A stretch of DNA of 5,278 nucleotides, taken from NCBI GenBank assembly GCA_003157675.1, contig PMKG01000446.1, forward strand, positions 409 through 5,686, read 5' to 3'. Of the stretch, positions 1-5,278 are shown in pieces (position 1 is the first letter of the stretch; every line of letters begins with the position of its first letter). Under the pieces are notes generated by a model. It made no database searches. It saw only the letters and a list, made by a program, of their open reading frames with translations, and was not told the origin of the DNA. This DNA is from Acidobacteriota bacterium (GTDB lineage: Bacteria; Acidobacteriota; Vicinamibacteria; Vicinamibacterales; Fen-181). The translations under genes were made by a program, and so were the position numbers.

Positions 1-325
1 CCTTCTGCGTCCCTGGCCGCGCTCGCAGACACACGACGGTCAGCATCGGCCTGGATCCCGAGCGGACGATGGGAATGCCGGTCAGCTTCGTGAGCCGGAC
101 GAGCAGTCGTTCGACGCCGTGCTGAAGGCGCGGGTCCGCGCGTCCCTCGATTCTCACGCCGAAGCGCGCGTCGAGCGACAGGGTCCACGGCTCGAACGAC
201 CAGCTCGCTGGCGCCGGCATCAGAAGGCTCCGCGGTCCCGAATCCGCCTTCGCGACAGCCGAGCCCAAAGAGCCGGCACAAGCCAGTACCAGCAATCCCA
301 CCAGGACAGCTCGTTTCCACGCCAT
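1..325 (-). CDS. Secreted beta-N-acetylhexosaminidase-like protein (GH20 N-terminal domain), 5' part only
   Basis: Only the first 108 codons are visible; the gene runs off the left edge. Residues 1-27 form a signal peptide: basic start MAWKR, a hydrophobic core (about residues 6-20), and a signal peptidase I site after A-K-A at residue 27. The mature start contains SLLMPAPASW, then a segment of alternating strands and a helix ending in LTGIPIV (about residues 34-87). This resembles the small alpha/beta domain that precedes the catalytic barrel of family 20 hexosaminidases, which remove terminal GlcNAc or GalNAc from glycans outside the cytoplasm. The catalytic Asp-Glu pair lies beyond the window, so activity cannot be judged. 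I chose the ATG at 325 because a strong Shine-Dalgarno precedes it and the signal peptide then starts correctly. An in-frame ATG at 351 would overlap the mutase gene and add nine residues before the signal peptide. The gene begins 14 nt after the mutase stop. A cysteine at residue 16 gives a weak alternative lipobox (VLAC). The coding call is firm; the family assignment rests on the N-terminal domain alone. Confidence 0.7.
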   Translation of the reverse strand, partial: MAWKRAVLVGLLVLACAGSLGSAVAKADSGPRSLLMPAPASWSFEPWTLSLDARFGVRIEGRADPRLQHGVERLLVRLTKLTGIPIVRSGSRPMLTVVCLRARPGTQK

Positions 326-332
326 CGCAGGG

Positions 333-340
333 TCCTTCCT
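333..340 (-). promoter_or_regulatory. Shine-Dalgarno of the hexosaminidase-like gene
   Basis: The minus strand reads AGGAAGGA here, with 7 nt before the ATG at 325. It touches the TGA stop of the upstream mutase (340-342), so ribosomes finishing the mutase would be placed directly on this site, which suggests translational coupling. This site decides the start codon in favour of 325 over 351. Confidence 0.7.
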
Positions 341-1698
341 CAAGCCAGCCATTGTGTCACCTGATCACGAACGCGTTCGGCGAGCGCGCGCGCCGAGGCC
401 TCGTCGGCCGCTTCCGCCACGACCCGCACGACGGGTTCGGTGTTCGATCCGCGCAGGATGAACCAGCCCCCGGGTTGCGTCACCTTCACGCCGTCTCGAA
501 GGTCGAGGGGGAAGTCCGCGTAGTGATGCCGGGCCCTCCGCACCAGCTCGGCGAGGCGCTGGGAGGGACAGGGGAATTGGATCTTGACCATCTCGCGCGG
601 CGGAAGCGCCGCCACCAGTTCCGACACGGTCCGGCCCGACGCCGCGAGCCGATGGAGCACGAGGCCCATGCCCACCAGGCTGTCCCGCGCGAAGTTGATC
701 GCCGGATAGATCACGCCCCCGTTGCCCTCGCCGCCGATGACGGCCTTGTAGCGCAGCATCCCTTCGGTGACGTTCGCCTCGCCCACCTTCGTTCGGTAGA
801 CGGCGCACCCGAACCGGCCCGCCACCAGCTCGAGGGCATGGGTGGTCGCCAGGTTGGCGACAACGGCCCCGAGCGTCTTCGCGAGGACCTGCTCGACGGC
901 CAGCAGCAGCGTCCTCTCCTCCCCCACCGCCACGCCCCGCTCCGAGACGATCGCCAGGCGATCGGCATCCATGTCCTGCGCGAACCCGACGTCCGCGCGG
1001 TGTTCCCGAACGGCGGCGCACAGCGCGGCCAAGTTCTCTGGCGTCGGCTCGGCCGAGCGCGCGAACCGCCCGTCGGGTGTCGTGTTGATCCCGATGACCT
1101 CGGCGCCCAGCGCCTCGAGCAGCCGGGGCCCGACGATGGACCCGGCCCCGTTGCAGGCGTCGAGCACGACGCGCACCCGCTGGTCCCCGGACGCCAGCGC
1201 GCCGAGCGCCTCGACGACGGCGGCCACGTGGAGGTCGAGCGCCCCCGGCATCGCCTCGACCTTGCGAACCCTCGGGCTCCTCACCTTCGTGTAATCGCCC
1301 TGATAGTAGATGTCGAGCAGCTCGCGACCGCGGGCGGCGCTCAGGAACAGAGCGTCCGGGCCGACGAACTTCAGCGCGTTCCACTCGGGCGGATTGTGGC
1401 TGGCGGTGATGGCGATCCCGCCGGCGGCGCGCAGGCGTCGCACGAGGAACTGCACGGTTGACGTCGGGCAAATGCCGGCGTCCACGATGCGGCAGCCGGC
1501 CGACATCAAACCCGCGACGACGGCCTGCCGGACCATCTCGCCCGACGTCCGTGTGTCCCGGCCGACGACGATCGCTCCGGAACCCAGGTAGGTCCCGAAC
1601 GCCTGCGAGAACCGCGTCAGCAGCTCGGGCGTCAGCGAGTCGCCCACGATGCCGCGCACGCCGGAGATGCTGATCTTGAGGCTCGGTATCGCTCGCAT
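340..1698 (-). CDS. Phosphoglucosamine mutase / phosphomannomutase-type alpha-D-phosphohexomutase, catalytically complete
   Basis: This cytoplasmic enzyme of 452 residues, normal for the family, interconverts hexose 6-phosphate and 1-phosphate through a phosphoserine. All four active-site loops are present in order. The phosphoserine loop is TASHNP with Ser100 (98-103). The metal loop is DMDADR (242-247), with the three Mg-binding aspartates D242, D244 and D246. The sugar-specificity loop is GGEGNGG (322-328). The phosphate-binding loop is RGSNTEP (416-422). The N-terminal SGVRGIVG (12-19) and GRDTR (46-50) are also family hallmarks. The GEGNGG loop and the VGEANV segment (305-310) look like the archaeal-type GlmM/phosphomannomutase branch. 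The substrate (glucosamine-, mannose- or glucose-phosphate) cannot be settled from motifs, so no symbol is given. The ATG at 1698 lies 16 nt after the stop of the paralogous mutase. The upstream sequence has only a poor Shine-Dalgarno (GTGGTG), so translation may depend on coupling. The downstream hexosaminidase-like gene follows after 14 nt. Confidence 0.93.
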   Translation of the reverse strand: MRAIPSLKISISGVRGIVGDSLTPELLTRFSQAFGTYLGSGAIVVGRDTRTSGEMVRQAVVAGLMSAGCRIVDAGICPTSTVQFLVRRLRAAGGIAITASHNPPEWNALKFVGPDALFLSAARGRELLDIYYQGDYTKVRSPRVRKVEAMPGALDLHVAAVVEALGALASGDQRVRVVLDACNGAGSIVGPRLLEALGAEVIGINTTPDGRFARSAEPTPENLAALCAAVREHRADVGFAQDMDADRLAIVSERGVAVGEERTLLLAVEQVLAKTLGAVVANLATTHALELVAGRFGCAVYRTKVGEANVTEGMLRYKAVIGGEGNGGVIYPAINFARDSLVGMGLVLHRLAASGRTVSELVAALPPREMVKIQFPCPSQRLAELVRRARHHYADFPLDLRDGVKVTQPGGWFILRGSNTEPVVRVVAEAADEASARALAERVRDQVTQWLA

Positions 1699-1714
1699 AG
1701 CACCACGGCCCGGG

Positions 1715-3064
1715 CTACCGCCCCAGCCGGTGTCGTCCCCAGTTCATCAGGTCCGCCGCGCGCCCGGCCGTGTCGGCTTCGGCGATGAGGCGAATCATCG
1801 ATTCGGTATTCGACACCCGCACGTGCACCCAGCCGTCGGGAAACACCACCTTCACGCCGTCGGCGAGATCGACGGCCGTCCCCGGCTCGTCCTGGACGGC
1901 GTCCCGGAACCCCTGCAGGACCGAGAAGATCACGCTCGGATCGATGGCCACCCGTTCCTTGAGCATCGCCGTGCGCGGCAGCTCGTCCACCATCGCCGAC
2001 AGCGGCATCCGGGTCGCCGCCATGTGCGAGACGATGAGGCCCGTCGTGGCCGCGCTGTCGTGCGAGGCCTGGACGCGCGGCACGGCGACCGATCCGTTCC
2101 CTTCTCCACCGATGACCGCGCCGTGCTCAACGATCGCCTCCGAGATATAGGTCTGACCGACCGGTGTGCGCACGACGCGCGCCCCGTACCGCGACGCGAT
2201 CCGCTCGATCGCCATCGTCGTCGACACGTTGGTGACGACGGTGCCGACGCGCGCGCGAAGCACGATGTCCACGCAGAGGGCCAGCGTCAGCTCTTCCGAC
2301 AGCGCGCGGCCCCTCTCGTCCACGAGCGAGAGGCGCTCGCCGTCGGCGTCGTGCACCAGCCCGAGGTCCGCGCGGCCAGCCTTGACGACGGCGCGCACCT
2401 GCACCGCCGTGCCCGGCCGCGGTTCGGGCGTGTGCGGGAACGGAGCGTCCGGGTCGTCGTTCGTCGCGAGCACCTCGCACCCGAGCATGTCGAGCCACCG
2501 CGGCGCGAGCACCGAGCAGGACCCGTTGCAGCAGTCGACGGCCACCCTCAGCCGGCGCGCCCGGGCCGCCTCGATGTCGAAGCCGGCCGCCAGGGTGTCG
2601 AGGTGGTGGGAGATCGCTTCGCCCTGTTCGACGCGCGTCGGGATCCGGTCCCATGTCGCCTTCTCGAAGCGTCCTTGATGGTAGAGGTCGAGCAGCTCCT
2701 CCGACTGGTCCGGCGAGAGATAGCGCCCGTCGCGCCTGACGAACTTGAGGGCGTTCCACTGCACGGGATTGTGGCCCGCGGTGATCGAGATCCCGCCGTC
2801 GGCGCCCAGCCACGGCGTCGCGAGCTGGAGGCTCGGCGTCGGGCAGATGCCGAGGTCGACGACGTCGCAGCCGGTCGCGAGCAGGCCGGCCACGACGGCC
2901 GGCAGGACCATCGGGCTGGACGGCCGCGTGTCACGGCAAACGAGCACCCGGCCCGGCCCCAGGTAGGTGCCGAAGGCCTGCGCGAAGCCGACGACGAGCT
3001 CTGGCGTGAACGTCTCGCCGACGACGCCGCGCACGCCGCTGATGCCGATCTTGAGAGGCTTCAT
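1715..3064 (-). CDS. Phosphohexomutase paralogue lacking the catalytic serine (probable pseudo-enzyme)
   Basis: This 449-residue protein is a full-length paralogue of the next gene; about 60% of positions match by eye in the first 80 residues. The fold signatures remain: SGVRGVVG (9-16), CRDTR (43-47), WNALKFV (103-109), GGEGNGS (319-325) and DGVKV (402-406). The active site is altered. The phosphoserine loop reads TAGHNP, with Gly97 (codon GGC) where Ser belongs. The metal loop reads DADGER (239-244), so the third aspartate is Glu243. The phosphate loop reads RVSNTES (416-422), with Ser for the usual Pro. A segment around 178-183 holds three cysteines (C178, C179, C183) where the sister protein has one. 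The frame is open over its whole length, so it is not a decaying pseudogene. It may be inactive and regulatory, a heteromeric partner of the sister mutase, or an enzyme of altered chemistry. An in-frame open frame continues upstream to 3535, but that would overlap the SYLF gene; homology begins at the ATG at 3064, which I take as the start. No clear Shine-Dalgarno precedes it. Confidence 0.88.
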   Translation of the reverse strand: MKPLKIGISGVRGVVGETFTPELVVGFAQAFGTYLGPGRVLVCRDTRPSSPMVLPAVVAGLLATGCDVVDLGICPTPSLQLATPWLGADGGISITAGHNPVQWNALKFVRRDGRYLSPDQSEELLDLYHQGRFEKATWDRIPTRVEQGEAISHHLDTLAAGFDIEAARARRLRVAVDCCNGSCSVLAPRWLDMLGCEVLATNDDPDAPFPHTPEPRPGTAVQVRAVVKAGRADLGLVHDADGERLSLVDERGRALSEELTLALCVDIVLRARVGTVVTNVSTTMAIERIASRYGARVVRTPVGQTYISEAIVEHGAVIGGEGNGSVAVPRVQASHDSAATTGLIVSHMAATRMPLSAMVDELPRTAMLKERVAIDPSVIFSVLQGFRDAVQDEPGTAVDLADGVKVVFPDGWVHVRVSNTESMIRLIAEADTAGRAADLMNWGRHRLGR

Positions 3065-3117
3065 CGAGAGAGCTGTCCCGGCGCACGCCCGCGCGGCGCG
3101 CGCCAGGCGACGGGAGA

Positions 3118-3804
3118 TTACCGCGCATAGTGCTTCAGGGCGTTCCGCAGCTTGACGATCGGCTCGGCGAGGTCGGTGCGTGTCGAGGGCTCGCCGAGCA
3201 CGTCCCGGCTTCCCAGGTCCTTGCCGTACACCCGCCGGTTGGCGTCCCGATCCTCGGCCAGCGTGGACCCGTTCAGCGCGACGCCCGCAAAGAGGCCACG
3301 CGTCCGCGAATAGCTCAGGATCATGGCGCGCAACTGGATATCCGTCGATGCCTCGGCCAGCCGGCCCACCGGGCCCGCGGCCACCGACGCTTCTCCGCCG
3401 ATCTTGAACTGGTTGCTGAGCAGGCGCTGCACGCCGAGCCGGCTCTGGATCACCAGGATCAGATCGGTCGACTGGCCGCCAATCTGCGCGCCGAAACTGC
3501 CGCCGACGATCTTCAGGAAGGCCGGCGCCGACCACGCCCCGGTATCCGCATCGCGCACGCAGATGATGCCGTGTCCGAACTGCCCGCCGATCACGAACCC
3601 GACCCGGATGACGCCTGGGAAGATCGCGATCCCCTCCGCCTTGTCCATCACGGACCGCGGAATGCCGCTGTCACGCGCCTCCATGATCTCGCTGAGCACG
3701 GTGCCCGCGTCGCGGACGCGCGCCAGGTCGCCCTGCTGCGCGCGCGCGGGAGCTCCCATCACGAGCGACAGCGCGACGGCGACGATCCCGACTCTCAACC
3801 CCAT
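3118..3804 (-). CDS. Secreted SYLF-domain (Ysc84/DUF500 family) lipid-binding-type protein
   Basis: The protein has 228 residues. Residues 1-22 are a classical signal peptide with one basic residue, a hydrophobic core (5-17) and an A-R-A cleavage site before QQ, so the mature protein should lie in the periplasm or be exported. Residues about 28-205 match the SYLF domain. Key stretches are KAEGIAIFPGV (55-65), GFVIGGQFGHG (69-79), GGSFGAQIGGQ (101-111), DLILVI (114-119), KIGGEASVAAGP (134-145) and YSRTRGLFAGVALNG (165-179). In eukaryotes SYLF domains bind phosphoinositides and actin; bacterial members are mostly uncharacterised exported proteins, and the role here is unknown. The ATG at 3804 has the best ribosome binding site in the window. 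The gene lies 64 nt after the kinase and 53 nt before the first mutase, on the same strand. It is the only gene here with no evident sugar connection. Confidence 0.9.
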   Translation of the reverse strand: MGLRVGIVAVALSLVMGAPARAQQGDLARVRDAGTVLSEIMEARDSGIPRSVMDKAEGIAIFPGVIRVGFVIGGQFGHGIICVRDADTGAWSAPAFLKIVGGSFGAQIGGQSTDLILVIQSRLGVQRLLSNQFKIGGEASVAAGPVGRLAEASTDIQLRAMILSYSRTRGLFAGVALNGSTLAEDRDANRRVYGKDLGSRDVLGEPSTRTDLAEPIVKLRNALKHYAR

Positions 3805-3810
3805 GCAACG

Positions 3811-3816
3811 ACCTCC
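3811..3816 (-). promoter_or_regulatory. Shine-Dalgarno of the SYLF gene
   Basis: The minus strand reads GGAGGT, 6 nt before the ATG at 3804. This near-perfect anti-16S match fixes the start. It contrasts with the weak sites before both mutases, so the SYLF gene may be translated more strongly and independently. Confidence 0.75.
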
Positions 3817-3845
3817 ACAGTAGATTCTGACTCATTCCGGCACGC

Positions 3846-3869
3846 GGCGTGCGACTCGATCGGCACGCC
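3846..3869 (-). other. GC-rich stem-loop at the end of the kinase gene
   Basis: Arms GGCGTGC (3863-3869 read on the minus strand) and GCACGCC (3846-3852) pair perfectly over 7 bp around a 10-nt loop, starting at the last base of the kinase stop codon. No T-run follows on the minus strand, so it is not a convincing intrinsic terminator. It could be an attenuating or RNA-stabilising hairpin, or chance in GC-rich DNA. A related GCGTGCCG copy just beyond it (about 3839-3846) could form an alternative pairing. Confidence 0.3.
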
Positions 3870-5137
3870 TAGAATCTCGACGCCGCCGCACCGGCACGGG
3901 TCACCAGGAAGGACGGTTGCGCGCGCGGGAACGCGCGGCGATAGGCGCCCTCCCATCCCCGCGCGAAGGCCTCGACGCGCCCGTCCGGCACCAGGGCCCA
4001 CACGCTGCCGCCGAAGCCCGCCCCGAACGCAGAAGCGGCCTCCGCGCCGTGCTCGCGCGCGAGCCTGGCGAGCGCGACCGTCTCCGGGACCTGGTTGCCG
4101 AGACGCCGTTCGGCGAGCGTCTGCGAGGTATCGACGAGCGCGCCGAACCGGGCCGTTTCCCCTGCCGCCAGCGCCTCGGCCGCCGCGGGGATGATCTCCG
4201 TGCTCTCAGCGACGAACTGGTCGAAGCGGTCGAGCAGCGCCGAGGTCGTGAAACCGTCGACCGAGGACCGCTCGATCGCGCCGCGCACCTCCGCCGCCCC
4301 CGCGCGCTCCACCGCGTCGGCGAGCGAGGCTTCCTCCCGCCCGGACGCGGCGCGCCAGAGATCGACAATGGCCCGCACGGCGAGCGACGCCCGGTTGTAC
4401 GCCTCCTTGGCGGCGCCTGTCTTCTCGGCCCTGATGCCGCTCACCGCCACGACGAACCGCCGGCCTGGCGGGCATGGTACCTGGCGCTCGCGTCGGACCG
4501 GGCAGAAGGCGTACTGGCTCAGCTGGCCTGCCTGGCAGCAGAGCATGGCCGTGTGGTCTTCGCTTCCGCCGAAGGTGCCGACGCCGCCGTCGCCGGTCAG
4601 CGCCCCGAAGCTGTGGCCGTTCTCGATCGTCGCCAGGTAGCCGGCGAGGTCCTCGGGCGAGGCGATCTCGCGCCGGTAGGCGTCCTCCTGCTCGAGACCG
4701 TTCACGGTCGCAAGCGCGAAGAAGACCGACACCATGAACGCGCTCGAGCTGCTCATCCCCGAGGCCGGAGGCAGGTCGCTCAGGAACGCGAGGTCCGCGC
4801 CGCGGCTGGCCGACGGGAAGTTTCTGGCCACCCGGCGGACGACCGTCGCCGGGTAGCGCACCCAGCCGGATGGGACGGGATCGCCGTCGCCCGCCAAGCG
4901 CAGCTCGGCCTGCCCGCCCCCCGCCACGTCGATGACGCGGACCACCCCGTCGTCGCGCGGGGCGGCCGCGACGACGAATCCCTGTTCGACCGCGCAGACG
5001 AGGCTGCGCCCGCCGGCGTAATCGGTGTGCTTTCCGAGGACCTCGATGCGCCCGGGCACGAACCACGCGCAGGTCTCCGGCCCGGCGCCCGCGGCACCCA
5101 GCGCGGCGCGCACGAGAGGCAGCGCCGCCGCGCTCAC
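3869..5137 (-). CDS. Galactokinase-like GHMP sugar kinase
   Basis: This 422-residue cytoplasmic kinase is slightly longer than typical galactokinases and would phosphorylate a monosaccharide at C1 with ATP. GHMP motifs appear in order. The sugar-binding signature is PGRIEVLGKHTDYAGG (28-43). The ATP-binding loop is LPPASGMSSSSA (122-133), and the likely catalytic aspartate is D194 in GGSEDHTAM. A tyrosine-asparagine pair (Y247, N248) matches a sugar-contacting tyrosine region. Motif 3 is FGAGFGGSV (371-379). The signature has Lys36 where galactokinases have the glutamate of GEHTDY, a direct sugar contact, so galactose may not be the substrate; I therefore give no galK symbol. The start is a GTG at 5137 that overlaps the TGA of the preceding gene as GTGA, and the homology begins soon after, about residue 25. 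This overlap suggests translational coupling to the upstream gene. The next gene, SYLF, follows after 64 nt. Confidence 0.88.
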   Translation of the reverse strand: MSAAALPLVRAALGAAGAGPETCAWFVPGRIEVLGKHTDYAGGRSLVCAVEQGFVVAAAPRDDGVVRVIDVAGGGQAELRLAGDGDPVPSGWVRYPATVVRRVARNFPSASRGADLAFLSDLPPASGMSSSSAFMVSVFFALATVNGLEQEDAYRREIASPEDLAGYLATIENGHSFGALTGDGGVGTFGGSEDHTAMLCCQAGQLSQYAFCPVRRERQVPCPPGRRFVVAVSGIRAEKTGAAKEAYNRASLAVRAIVDLWRAASGREEASLADAVERAGAAEVRGAIERSSVDGFTTSALLDRFDQFVAESTEIIPAAAEALAAGETARFGALVDTSQTLAERRLGNQVPETVALARLAREHGAEAASAFGAGFGGSVWALVPDGRVEAFARGWEGAYRRAFPRAQPSFLVTRAGAAASRF

Positions 5138-5278
5138 AGCCGAACCTGCACGCCTGAGAGCCGGCTGGCGACGGCGGGGATATCTGCGCGCTGCGACAGG
5201 TCGAGGACGCCCGCCCGCACCGGAGCCACCCGGAACCTCTCGCCGCGCCCGATGGCATGCCTCACCGCGTCGGCCAGC
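5134..5278 (-). CDS. 3' end of an unidentified gene, possibly a sugar nucleotidyltransferase
   Basis: The last 48 codons of a gene entering from the right edge are open in one frame and end in TGA at 5134-5136. The tail begins LADAVRHAIGRGERFRV and ends in RADIPAVASRL then SGVQVRL. It has balanced, protein-like composition, unlike the arginine-rich alternative frames. The stop overlaps the GTG start of the kinase by 4 nt (GTGA), a typical operon junction that supports the frame. The tail reminds me of C-termini of nucleotidyltransferase-like proteins encoded beside GHMP kinases, which would make chemical sense (kinase product plus NTP gives NDP-sugar). No catalytic motif is visible in the window, so that function is a guess. 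Confidence 0.65.
   Translation of the reverse strand, partial: LADAVRHAIGRGERFRVAPVRAGVLDLSQRADIPAVASRLSGVQVRL

Noticed and set aside
326..351. Earlier ATG at 351 for the hexosaminidase-like gene
   Set aside because: It lacks a good ribosome binding site, overlaps the mutase end and adds a charged tail before the signal peptide.
119..364. Plus-strand open frame of 81 codons near the left edge
   Set aside because: Arg-rich and without a domain; the minus strand here encodes a signal peptide with a strong Shine-Dalgarno.
352..1461. Plus-strand open frame of 369 codons opposite the intact mutase
   Set aside because: Antisense shadow with His/Arg/Gly-rich composition and no motif; the minus strand has all mutase loops.
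1715..3064. Calling the altered mutase a decaying pseudogene
   Set aside because: There is no frameshift or stop, its length is normal, and non-catalytic motifs are preserved, so a maintained function is more likely.
1649..3130. Long plus-strand open frame of 493 codons opposite the altered mutase
   Set aside because: It is antisense to a clear mutase frame, rich in Arg, His, Asp and Pro with no recognisable domain, and is explained by high-GC third-position bias.
3065..3535. Upstream extension of the altered mutase to 606 residues
   Set aside because: The extra 157 residues would overlap the SYLF gene in another frame, have no mutase homology and are Arg-rich; family homology begins at the ATG at 3064.
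3130..4194. Plus-strand open frame of 354 codons opposite SYLF and the kinase end
   Set aside because: Spans two real genes and their gap, with low-complexity Arg/Pro-rich translation.
4206..5258. Minus-strand open frame of 350 codons overlapping the kinase
   Set aside because: It is a second frame of the kinase region, extremely Arg/Gly-rich, while the frame ending at 3869 carries every GHMP motif.

Overview
The window is GC-rich and fully coding on the minus strand. It carries six co-directional genes, the first and last cut by the window edges. Read in the direction of transcription (from 5278 down to 1) they are: the 3' end of an unidentified gene, a galactokinase-like GHMP sugar kinase, a secreted SYLF-domain protein, two tandem alpha-D-phosphohexomutase paralogues, and the start of a secreted protein that resembles a family 20 beta-N-acetylhexosaminidase. 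No RNA genes, mobile elements, CRISPR arrays or long repeats are visible. The high GC, the strong third-position bias (which produces long empty ORFs on the opposite strand) and the gene families suggest a soil- or sediment-type bacterium. Acidobacteriota is my best guess, but this is an inference from gene style and not a demonstrated placement.

Spacing suggests one or two transcription units. The first gene and the kinase overlap by 4 nt (GTGA). The kinase and the SYLF gene are 64 nt apart, with a GC-rich stem-loop in the gap and a strong Shine-Dalgarno before SYLF. The SYLF gene and the first mutase are 53 nt apart, the two mutases 16 nt, and the second mutase and the hexosaminidase-like gene 14 nt. 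The mutase pair and the hexosaminidase-like gene are therefore very probably co-transcribed.

The common theme is activated-sugar metabolism: phosphorylation of a free sugar at C1 (kinase), interconversion of sugar 6- and 1-phosphates (mutase), and possibly release of N-acetylhexosamines outside the cytoplasm (hexosaminidase-like protein). SYLF proteins bind lipids, and this one is predicted to be exported, so it does not fit the sugar theme directly.

The main point of interest is the mutase pair. The downstream copy (340-1698) keeps every catalytic loop. The upstream copy (1715-3064) has glycine in place of the phosphoryl-carrying serine, glutamate in place of the third aspartate of the metal loop, and a changed phosphate-binding loop, yet its reading frame and fold signatures are intact. 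It looks like a maintained pseudo-enzyme or a neofunctionalised partner of the active mutase. The kinase also has a lysine where galactokinases have the sugar-binding glutamate, so its substrate may not be galactose.
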